From JBBQRS01 sp038214535 (GTDB lineage Bacteria > Chloroflexota > Anaerolineae > CG2-30-64-16), in contig JBBQRS010000185.1 of the NCBI GenBank assembly GCA_038214535.1, positions 1-6,070 of the forward strand: a stretch of 6,070 nucleotides of DNA, read 5' to 3'. The notes beneath the pieces are model-generated. The model worked only from the letters and a program-made list of their open reading frames with translations, did not search any database and was not told where the DNA came from. The translations under genes were made by a program, and so were the position numbers. Below are positions 1 through 5,500 of the stretch, piece after piece (the stretch's first letter is position 1; every line of letters begins with the position of its first letter).

Positions 1-1
1 T

Positions 2-397
2 GCTGGGCGGCTGGCAGAAGTCACTTTCGACGGAGAAACCGTCGCCGTGAGGCGACGTTCTCGGGGCCGGGCCGGGGTCGCCCGGGTGGTGCGCGGCGGG
101 TCCTGGAACAACAATCAGAGGAACGCGCGCTGCGCCTACCGTGACAGGAACGAACCCGACAACTTCAACAACAATCTCGGGTTCCGGGTGGCCCTCTCCA
201 TACCAACTTCTCGTGGCCGGAAAAGCCCGTCATCCACGGATGCGGGACGGAGCCGAAGAGAAGATGATAGCCTGGCCTGGTCCCGGTCGCGCCCGCGCTG
301 GTCACAGGGCGGCCGGCCGAATACCCAATGCCCCTGCGCCCCGTCTGCGTTTCAGGCGCGGCGCAGGGGCTTCTCAAGACAGCCCTATCGTTCGTAG
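2..397 (+). CDS. Open frame with FGE-sulfatase C-terminal core (5' partial; possibly non-coding or degenerate)
   Basis: The frame is open from the window edge to a TAG at 395-397. Its middle (83-199) encodes RVVRGGSW, then NNNQRNARCAYRDRNEPDN and GFRVALS, the signature C-terminal core of the formylglycine-generating enzyme/EgtB/PvdO fold. The surroundings do not fit a real FGE gene. Residues upstream (AEVTFDGETVAVRRRSRGRAG) lack the usual Trp/Tyr-rich segment of the family. Downstream, where these domains normally stop within a few residues of GFRV-LS, the frame runs on for about 65 Arg/Ser/Pro-rich residues of frame-shadow character. A GTG at 47 is the only visible start and has no convincing ribosome site. 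I read this as a repeat or fragment (next entry) rather than a functional enzyme. The alternative is the true 3' end of an FGE gene whose upstream part was rearranged. The FGE-like match is secure; the status as a translated gene is doubtful. Confidence 0.4.
   Translation, partial: AGRLAEVTFDGETVAVRRRSRGRAGVARVVRGGSWNNNQRNARCAYRDRNEPDNFNNNLGFRVALSIPTSRGRKSPSSTDAGRSRREDDSLAWSRSRPRWSQGGRPNTQCPCAPSAFQARRRGFSRQPYRS
83..199 (+). repeat. DGR template/variable-repeat-like block in FGE-type sequence
   Basis: The block starts at the RVVRGGSW codons and ends at GFRVALS. Asn codons cluster at 107-115 (AAC AAC AAT), 122, 149, 161 and 167-175 (AAC AAC AAT), in positions that in FGE/C-type-lectin-fold variable proteins are the adenine-rich sites mutagenised by diversity-generating retroelements. 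Asn-rich runs of this type with an invariant GGSW and GFRV frame are typical of DGR template repeats, or of variable repeats that kept most template adenines. The Asp codon GAC at 143 and the Phe codon TTC at 164 are what A-to-N change of AAC would give; the Glu codon GAA at 152 is not. FGE resemblance stops abruptly on both sides, as expected for a template copy. No reverse transcriptase or second copy lies in the window, so TR versus VR versus relic cannot be decided. Confidence 0.5.
226..246. repeat. Imperfect hairpin downstream of the DGR-like block
   Basis: CCCG(226-229)/CGGG(243-246) and CATC(231-234)/GATG(239-242) pair around a CACG loop, with T230 bulged, giving 8 bp and a 4-nt loop. 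It starts 27 nt after the FGE-type block. DGR target repeats are often followed by a short cruciform of this size, but the loop here is not the usual G-rich-purine type, so the link is speculative. Confidence 0.3.
330..370. terminator. 11-bp perfect inverted repeat, possible terminator
   Basis: GCCCCTGCGCC (330-340) is perfectly complementary to GGCGCAGGGGC (360-370), with a 19-nt loop. TTCTC follows at 371-375, not a clean T-tract. It lies between the FGE-like block and the gene at 426, where a terminator for whatever transcribes the block would be expected. The long loop and short pyrimidine tail make intrinsic termination uncertain. The rest of 200-390 shows no gene I can support. Confidence 0.4.
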
Positions 398-414
398 TGC
401 GCCCGTCAGGGCGC
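391..414 (+). repeat. REP-like GTAG-headed hairpin next to a Shine-Dalgarno
   Basis: TTCGTAGTG (391-399) leads into the hairpin GCGCCC-GTCA-GGGCGC (399-414). The first nine bases are identical to 2403-2411, where they also precede a hairpin with a TCA-containing loop. The 3' foot of the stem touches the GGGAGG ribosome site at 415-420 of the gene starting at 426. It is therefore both a member of the window's hairpin family and a possible influence on translation of that gene. Confidence 0.5.
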
Positions 415-420
415 GGGAGG
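415..420 (+). promoter_or_regulatory. Ribosome binding site GGGAGG
   Basis: A strong purine-rich site 5 nt before ATG 426. It fixes that start in a frame that is open for 285 nt further upstream. Confidence 0.75.
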
Positions 421-425
421 ATACA

Positions 426-830
426 ATGACCGAACAGGAACGTAAGATAGATACGGGCGGCGGCAACTACTATGAGAGTAGTATCCGCGTCGGGCCGCGG
501 GGCAAGTTCGTCGGCGGCAACGAGGTAACGCAACAGTTTCACGCGCAGCAGGGCGTCACCCTGGCCGAGTTCACGGCGCTGCTGGCCGAGCTGCGCGGCG
601 CGCTGCCCGCATCGGGGCTGGATGCACAGGCCGTCGAGGTAATTGACGCCGAGGCGCAGGTGGTCGAAGAGCAGGCCGCCAGCCCGGAACCGGACGGCGA
701 GATCATCGTTTCGCGACTGGAGACGATCACAAAATTGCTGACCGCGGTCAGCGGGACCGTGGTCGCCGCGAAAGCCCTGCTGCCCACCGCTCAGACCGCG
801 CTGGAATGGGCGCAGCAGCTATTCAAATAG
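426..830 (+). CDS. Small Gly-rich/helical protein of unknown function (TGGGNYY type)
   Basis: 134 aa. The start at ATG 426 is chosen because GGGAGG (415-420) sits 5 nt upstream; the frame stays open upstream but only as the shadow of the FGE-like block. Residues 8-38 form a Gly-rich, beta-prone segment (IDTGGGNYYESS, then GPRGKFVGGNEVTQQF). I recognise this style from short Chloroflexota and cyanobacterial proteins that begin with GGGNY-type repeats, encoded near NTPase, TIR or FGE-type accessory genes; that association is recollection, not shown here. Residues 45-60 and 66-86 are probable amphipathic helices rich in Ala/Glu/Leu, followed by an acidic linker (87-92) and a helical C-terminus (93-133) with a hydrophobic Val/Ala/Leu stretch at about 104-126. 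No signal peptide, Cys or catalytic motif is visible. It overlaps the start of the longest version of the next gene by 25 bp, suggesting one transcript. Expression is well supported by the ribosome site; the function is unknown. Confidence 0.75.
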   Translation: MTEQERKIDTGGGNYYESSIRVGPRGKFVGGNEVTQQFHAQQGVTLAEFTALLAELRGALPASGLDAQAVEVIDAEAQVVEEQAASPEPDGEIIVSRLETITKLLTAVSGTVVAAKALLPTAQTALEWAQQLFK

Positions 831-1627
831 GCGCGTATTTGAGTGATCGTAAGACAGCCGCTCATTGGATGATCGCGCTGCTATTGAGCCTGTTCCTCGC
901 CCAGCCCGCCCACGCCGCGCCCAACCCCGGCCCCGGCATCTACCTGCCCTTCATCGCCGCGACGACCGGCGCGGCCTGCGCGCCGGTCCCCGGCCAGAGC
1001 TACGGCGCGCTGCACCTGGCCGCGCCGCCCACCGACCGGCCCGCGGCGATCCACGCCGACCTCAACCTGGCGTTGCGCGGCTACGTCGTCACGACGGGTT
1101 ACCTGGGATTAGTGGACTACGGCGGCGGAGCCGACCCGGCCGCGCCGCAACTCGGCGGGCTGTTCGCGGATCGGCGCGCGCCGGTCTTCACGGGGGTCTA
1201 TCGCGTGCGCGATTGGGATTGGGGCTGCAACTGCCGGGGCGCGCCCATCGCCAACCCGCCCGTCACCCTGGCCACGCTGGCCGCAGGTGACGGCGAGCCG
1301 GTGCTCCTACCCGATTCCGGCTACAGCATCGGCAGCGGCTACGAAGCGCTGGTGCTCTACGCCGCCGCCGACCGGGTCACGCTGAAATACACGCGGGATG
1401 ATAACGTCATAGCGGGGTACACACTGCACATCGAAGGGCTGTGCGTCGCGCCCGATCTGCTGGCGCTCTATCAGGCGCTGGACGCGGCGGGACGGGCTCA
1501 GTTGCCCGCCTTGCGCGCGGGGGCGGCGCTGGGGCGCGCCGCCGGGGGATCGGTCGGCGTCGCCATCCGCGACAACGGCGCCTTCCTCGATCCCCGCTCG
1601 CGCAAGGACTGGTGGCGCGGATATTAG
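806..1627 (+). CDS. Secreted protein of unknown function
   Basis: Up to 273 aa. From ATG 806, residues 22-34 form a hydrophobic core (MIALLLSLFLAQPAHA) ending in AHA before APN, a good signal-peptidase I site at 37/38. The start is uncertain. ATG 806 overlaps the preceding gene by 25 bp. TTG 839 gives the most typical signal peptide (short n-region with Arg and Lys). ATG 869 leaves no positive n-region. None has a clear ribosome site, so translational coupling to the upstream gene is plausible. The mature part is rich in Gly/Ala/Pro with beta-prone stretches and four cysteines: C58, C141 and C143 in WGCNCRG, and C213 in GLCVAP. Residues about 197-212 (YTRDDNVIAGYTLHIEG) lead to a helical segment (DLLALYQALDAAGRAQLPAL). 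The protein ends in the compact motif VAIRDNGAFLDPRSRKDWW. I have an impression of similar C-terminal modules in other Chloroflexota exported proteins but cannot name a family. Export is well supported; the activity is unknown. Confidence 0.75.
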   Translation: MGAAAIQIGAYLSDRKTAAHWMIALLLSLFLAQPAHAAPNPGPGIYLPFIAATTGAACAPVPGQSYGALHLAAPPTDRPAAIHADLNLALRGYVVTTGYLGLVDYGGGADPAAPQLGGLFADRRAPVFTGVYRVRDWDWGCNCRGAPIANPPVTLATLAAGDGEPVLLPDSGYSIGSGYEALVLYAAADRVTLKYTRDDNVIAGYTLHIEGLCVAPDLLALYQALDAAGRAQLPALRAGAALGRAAGGSVGVAIRDNGAFLDPRSRKDWWRGY

Positions 1628-1648
1628 CTCCAATGAGGAAATCACTCG

Positions 1649-1728
1649 TCACACGCGGCCGCCCGGAGATAAATCATCCGGGCTACCCAACAGCGCCGGA
1701 TCAATCCGGCTCGACGGATCGCGTGTGA
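1649..1728. repeat. Branched inverted-repeat structure after the secreted-protein gene
   Basis: TCACACGCG (1649-1657) pairs perfectly with CGCGTGTGA (1720-1728). Two further perfect hairpins lie inside: GCCCGGA/TCCGGGC (1661-1667/1677-1683) and GCCGGAT/ATCCGGC (1695-1701/1704-1710, 2-nt spacer). The whole can fold as a multibranched element 21 nt after the stop at 1627. Both flanking genes converge here, so a role in ending transcription is plausible, but no T-tract is present. Confidence 0.45.
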
Positions 1729-1790
1729 TTCGTTTAGCCCCGTTCACGGGGCGCCGTTCCCGTAGCCCGGCGATTTGATCGCCGGGCGGC
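1658..1790. repeat. REP/BIME-like inverted pair of GTAG-headed hairpins
   Basis: On the plus strand, GTAG at 1762 heads a perfect 10-bp hairpin, GCCCGGCGAT-TTG-ATCGCCGGGC (1765-1787), ending in GGC at 1790. On the minus strand, GTAG at 1686-1683 heads a similar hairpin read to 1658. The two 29-nt units share nine identical bases at each end (GTAGCCCGG and CCGGGCGGC) and differ mainly in the loop region. Between them lies a third hairpin, GCCCCG-TTCA-CGGGGC (1737-1752). Two REP-like units facing each other across a linker match the BIME arrangement known from enterobacterial REP sequences, where GTAG at the hairpin foot is recognised by a Y1 transposase. The location in a gap between convergent genes also fits. 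Confidence 0.55.
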
Positions 1791-1806
1791 TCCGCGCTGC
1801 CAAGCG

Positions 1807-1825
1807 TCTCGCATGTGACGCGAGA
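1807..1825 (-). terminator. Hairpin just after the minus-strand gene
   Basis: TCTCGC (1807-1812) pairs with GCGAGA (1820-1825) around a 7-nt loop. It begins 2 nt beyond the stop codon of the minus-strand gene (1828-1830). No T-run follows on the minus strand, so it may only be an mRNA end-protecting stem. Confidence 0.3.
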
Positions 1826-1827
1826 TA

Positions 1828-2349
1828 TCAGGCAACCGGCGGTTCCCCGGTGCGCGGATCCACGCCCAGCGCCCCGGCGATCTCCCGCATCAGGGCGACC
1901 TCTTCCTCGCTGGCTTCGCCCCGCCCGATGCCCAGCACCGCGGCGGGCCGCCCGGCATAGGCCACGCGCCACCCCAGGTCAATCACGTAGCGGCGATACG
2001 CGTCCAGTTCGGCGGTCTGCTTCGCGGTCAGGATGGCCACCGCATCGCTACAATAGTCCAACGCCTGCTCGCGCCAGTAATCCAGCCCCTCGTTGCGGCG
2101 CTCGTCGGAACCCGGCAGGATGAACGCACCGAGGTCGGCCTCGGAGGTCTCCGCCAGCGCGACGATCATCTCGTCGTCGGCATACATATCCCGCGCGAGC
2201 TGCAAGCGGCCCGCATCCGTGATGCTGCGCTCCGCGGATTGACCGGCGAACCCGCTATGCTCCGCCTTCGAGATCGCCACGCCCGTCGCGACAACCGCCA
2301 ACCCCAGCGTGCGCCATTCCTCTGTCGTAAAGTCAGTCTTCTGCGTCAT
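1828..2349 (-). CDS. Mostly helical cytoplasmic protein of unknown function
   Basis: 173 aa. The start is ATG at 2349-2347, supported by GGAG (2360-2357) 7 nt upstream and a perfect TATAAT 36 nt upstream. The frame continues to 2565, but that extension would translate the inverted repeat and both promoters and is not credible. The sequence starts MTQKTDFTTEEWRTLGLA and is predicted nearly all alpha. A first helical half (about 10-70) is followed by a Gly/Pro break near 75-82 (GAFILPGSDE), a second helical half (about 85-130, LDYWREQALDYCSDAVAIL), a Gly-rich turn LGIGRGE (139-145) and a final helix SEEEVALMREIAGALGV (147-163). The FTxEEW opening and the Gly turn before a terminal SEEE helix recall a family of short Chloroflexota/cyanobacterial hypothetical proteins, perhaps distantly TerB-like; that is an impression, not a demonstrated homology. 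No signal peptide or metal-binding motif is visible. It is divergent from the 1079-aa gene and convergent with the secreted-protein gene. Confidence 0.8.
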   Translation of the reverse strand: MTQKTDFTTEEWRTLGLAVVATGVAISKAEHSGFAGQSAERSITDAGRLQLARDMYADDEMIVALAETSEADLGAFILPGSDERRNEGLDYWREQALDYCSDAVAILTAKQTAELDAYRRYVIDLGWRVAYAGRPAAVLGIGRGEASEEEVALMREIAGALGVDPRTGEPPVA

Positions 2350-2356
2350 ATTCACT

Positions 2357-2391
2357 CTCCGTCTGATCCGTCGTTCATATGCAAGATTATA
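2357..2391 (-). promoter_or_regulatory. Extended -10 promoter and ribosome site for the 173-aa gene
   Basis: Read on the minus strand, TGGTATAAT places a perfect TATAAT at 2391-2386 with an upstream TG, i.e. an extended -10. Transcription would begin near 2379, giving a leader of about 30 nt. GGAG (2360-2357) lies 7 nt before the ATG. No good -35 is visible: the region 17 nt upstream (2409-2414) lies inside the left arm of the inverted repeat at 2403-2460, so the extended -10 probably carries the promoter. Confidence 0.65.
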
Positions 2392-2402
2392 CCACGCGCC
2401 CC

Positions 2403-2460
2403 TTCGTAGTGACGGCTTCAGCCGTAGGCGCGGCTCAACGGCTGAAGCCGTCACTACGAA
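2403..2460. repeat. Perfect 23-bp inverted repeat (REP/BIME-like), 12-nt loop
   Basis: The left arm 2403-2425 starts TTCGTAGTGACGGC and is perfectly complementary to the right arm 2438-2460; the loop is 2426-2437. Each arm is also a small hairpin: ACGGC-TTCA-GCCGT (2412-2425) and ACGGC-TGAA-GCCGT (2438-2451). The element can therefore be one long stem or two GTAG-headed hairpins facing each other. It shares TTCGTAGTG with 391-399 and GGCTTCAGCCG with 5848-5858. It sits between the two divergent -10 boxes and appears to be an inserted dispersed repeat rather than an operator. Confidence 0.7.
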
Positions 2461-2495
2461 AGGGCTATTTCCCTTAATCACACAACCGTAAAATA

Positions 2496-2504
2496 TGCTA
2501 TAAT
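2496..2504 (+). promoter_or_regulatory. Extended -10 promoter for the 1079-aa gene
   Basis: TGCTATAAT is a perfect extended -10 (TG at 2496-2497, TATAAT at 2499-2504) in an AT-rich island (2484-2520) that stands out from the GC-rich surroundings. Spacing of 17 nt puts AATCAC at the -35 position, a poor match. The predicted start is near 2511, giving a leader of about 68 nt that contains the inverted repeats at 2530-2580. Confidence 0.7.
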
Positions 2505-2529
2505 TGTTGATATTCTTTCTTCTCACGTA

Positions 2530-2580
2530 ATGAGGCCTGCGGCGCGACATCGCAGGCACAATCATTCAGGAGGGCCTCAT
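2530..2580 (+). promoter_or_regulatory. Structured leader that can mask the start codon
   Basis: ATGAGGCC (2530-2537) is perfectly complementary to GGCCTCAT (2573-2580), which contains the last G residues of the Shine-Dalgarno region and the first two bases of the start codon. A second stem, CCTGCG (2536-2541)/CGCAGG (2551-2556), uses CC 2536-2537 of the first stem. The full forms compete for those two bases, although a shortened 6-bp outer stem could coexist with the inner one. Translation control is inferred from the pairing only. Confidence 0.45.
2568..2574 (+). promoter_or_regulatory. Ribosome binding site AGGAGGG
   Basis: A near-consensus Shine-Dalgarno 4 nt before ATG 2579. It fixes that start, and an in-frame TAA at 2528-2530 excludes any longer N-terminus. 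Its last two G residues take part in the masking stem with 2536-2537. Confidence 0.85.
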
Positions 2581-5500
2581 GCGTCTCGAGGATTTTCCCC
2601 GCCCCAAAGAGGACAACCGCCGGGGCGTCCACTGGTCGGCGTCCATCTATCACCCCAAAGGCTCGGCGCTCGATTTCTGGATCAACGAACTCCAGGCCAT
2701 GCACATCAAATGGGTCAAGCTGCTGGACGACAGCGGCGGCTCCTCCCTGGAATTGTGCCAGCGGCTCATCGCGGCGGACATCATGCCCGTCGTGCGGCTG
2801 TGGCGCGGCGAGCCCAACCCCGGCCACATCGGCGGGCGCGAGGAAGACACGATTCGCCGCCTGGTCGCCGTGGGCGTGCGCTACTTCGAGACCAACAACG
2901 AGCCCGATCTCCCCGCCGAATGGCAGGGCAACTCGATGCCCGCCAATTGGCGTGAGGTCGTCATTGATAACTTCATCATTGACGCAGACAAGGTGCTTGG
3001 GCTGGGCGGCCTGCCGGCGCTCCCCGCGATGGGCGTAGGCAGCCAGGATAACCCCGTCGCATTGGTCGTCGCCCGCGGCCGCGCCGACCTGTTCGAAAAG
3101 GGCGCGTGGATCGCGATCCACAACTACACCCTGAATCACCCGTTGGATTACCCCTACGACGCCGTCAATCAGCAGGGGACGCCCCTTACTCAGGAAGAAT
3201 ACGACAAGTTAGCGCCGTGGGGCTGGGAAGGCCGCCCGCGCGAGATGATCAACGGCTGGCGCGCCACGGATAAGAACCCCGGCGACACCCTGGCCGACGA
3301 CGCCAGTTGCTTCCTCGCCTTCCAACTGATGGATCAGATGGTCGTCAAGACTCTTGGCTATCCCGTGCCGCTCATCAGCACCGAGGGCGGCCCGGTGGTC
3401 GGCTGGAAAGAAGACCGGCGCTATCCGCGCGTTGACCCCTTCCTGCACGCCGCCGCGATCGTCGCGATCAGCGATTTCATGCAGGGTAGCCGCGCAATCA
3501 ACGGGATGCGCTGCCCCGACAGCTACTTCGCCATGTGTCACTGGCTGCTGGGCAATTATCGGCTGGGCTTCCTCTCGCCCGGCTGGGAGAGCCAGTCGTG
3601 GTATACCGATTGGTGGAACGGCGAATTCAATCTCAAGGGTGAACTGCCGGTCGTAGCGGCCCTCAAGGCGATGCCGAACCGGCCGCGGGTCAAGGGCGGT
3701 TCGGCGTCCATCGCCGGCCGCACCCTGCGCGCCGATACCGGCGATCCGTTGCCGGGTCTCGATGTGAAGCTCGTCTCGGGAGCGCGGGAGATCGCCGTAA
3801 CCACCACAGACGCCGCGGGCAAGTTCAAGTTCGAACGCCTCGCCGCAGGCAGCTACGATCTATCGGTTGTTCCCTGGGGCATCGTCCGGCGTGGCGTTGT
3901 GGTGACAACCGAAGCCGCCCCCGCGCTGGAGATTCGCCTCTCAGGTGGGCGCAGCAGCACGCTCAGTGGGGTGGTGCTCGATCACGAGGGCGCGCCGCAT
4001 AGCGGGCAGCGCGTGGCCCTGCGCCGCGGCGCGACCACGGTCGGTGAAAGCATCACCAATGCCGAAGGCGGCTTCCGTTTTACGGGTCTGCCCCTGGGCA
4101 GCTATCAGCTCCGCGTGCCGGGGATCACGATCTCGGGCATTGCGCTCGACGGCTGGGCGGGCAAGAGCCTTAAAGTGACTGCGGGGACGCCTGCGGGTTA
4201 TCGCTACGTCGTCACGAAACAACGCTTGCTGTCCGCCGAAGAGACCGCGGGCCGGCGCATCTTTTACGGCAGCGTCACCGATTTCGACGGTAGCCCCCTC
4301 AACGACATCCCGATTGAAATGTCCTGGCAGAACGCCGAGCCGGGCACACAATTCCCCGTCAGGCCCACGGGGTTCGATCCGTTCAAACCCGTAGGGTACT
4401 TCGAATTCGTGCATACGCCGGGCGTGTTCCGTTTGCAAGTGGTGCAAGGCGACTGGCCGGCCGATGCCGCCGAAAACCTGGATACGGCCAACGTGTCGGG
4501 ACGACAGGGCCAGCCGATTTCCTACGAAGTCTCCTTCCAGCTTCAGGCCGTGGGCAGCGCCACGCGGGTAGACGGCATGACGCCGGGCGCGCCGGAAGGC
4601 GCCCTCATCAAGCTGATCGGCGCGAACCAGGCGCTGGAAACGCGCGTGGCCGCGGACGCGTCTTTCGCCTTCAACAACCTGGCGGCGGGCGCCTACCGGC
4701 TGGAAATGCCGGGCGTGGGCGTGCTCGCCGACGACATCGTCCTGGGGCCGGGCGCGCTCTATCGGGTCATCTATCCCCTCCATAGTAAGCTGGCAGGGAG
4801 CGTACTCAACGGCCACGATGGCCTGGTCGCCGTGCTGTTTGCGGCCGCGCCGATGAACTGGACCCGCCAGGCCCCGCTCGATGCGGCCGGCAAGTTCGCC
4901 TTTGAGAAGCTACCCCCGGGACGCTATCGGCTGGAGATAGGCGACATGGTCATCTCCGATATCGAAATGACCGGCGAAAACAGCCTCACGCTCAGCCCGC
5001 TTGATCTCACACAGGGACAAACAAGCGTGCTGCGCGGCCAGGTCGCCGACGGGGGCGGTCGCCCGCAAGTTGGGACCATGGTGATTCTCCGCCGCAAAGA
5101 CGGCGTCGTCGCCAACATGCCAACGGACGCCCAGGGCGCCTACAAGTTCAGCAACCTGCCGGCGGGCGCGTACTCGCTCGAAGTGACGGGCATGGGCAAA
5201 GTTGGCGCGGGGATCCGCCTGGATGGTCAGAACGAGCAGGTGCGTGATGTGCTGTGGCAACCTGCGCAACCGCGCGGCGTGATCCAGGGCCGCGTCGTGA
5301 GTAATTCCGGCGCGCCGCAGGAAGGCATCAGGGCGCGGTTATTGCGCGACGGCGATGAACTCCTTGCCGAGGCGACGTCCGACCAATCGGGCGAGTTTCG
5401 GTTCACCGGGCTGCCTGCGGGAGACTACAACCTCGCGATCGGCTCGGCCAACCCACAGGTGATGCCCGCCCGGTTGCAAGACGGCGACACGGTGACGCGA

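Noticed and set aside
1..82. Upstream part of a real FGE gene read through a frameshift (GPGRG in another frame just before VARVVRGGSW)
   Set aside because: None of the three plus frames upstream shows the Trp-rich FGE segment; one frame reaches a stop at 46-48. A single frameshift does not restore a convincing domain.
200..397. Arg/Ser/Pro-rich C-terminal extension of the FGE-like frame
   Set aside because: It has the composition of non-coding GC-rich sequence and contains two inverted repeats; FGE domains end soon after GFRV-LS.
1649..1728. tRNA-like cloverleaf
   Set aside because: Only two internal arms, a 9-bp outer stem, no T-loop GGTTCRA-like sequence and no recognisable anticodon arm.
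2350..2565. N-terminal extension of the minus-strand 173-aa gene
   Set aside because: It would translate the 23-bp inverted repeat and both promoters; the internal ATG at 2349 has its own ribosome site and -10 box.
2530..2955. Alternative plus-strand frame starting in the leader (ATG 2530)
   Set aside because: No ribosome site, overlaps the 1079-aa gene out of frame, and its Arg/His/Pro-rich product is a typical GC-frame shadow. Its ATG is part of the leader stem.
2498..3139. 213-aa antisense frame over the promoter and barrel start
   Set aside because: It covers the control region and the conserved barrel; no domain motifs.
3941..4816. 291-aa antisense frame inside the 1079-aa gene
   Set aside because: Long antisense frames are expected opposite GC-rich coding DNA; there is no start signal, and the plus-strand frame has clear repeated domain motifs.
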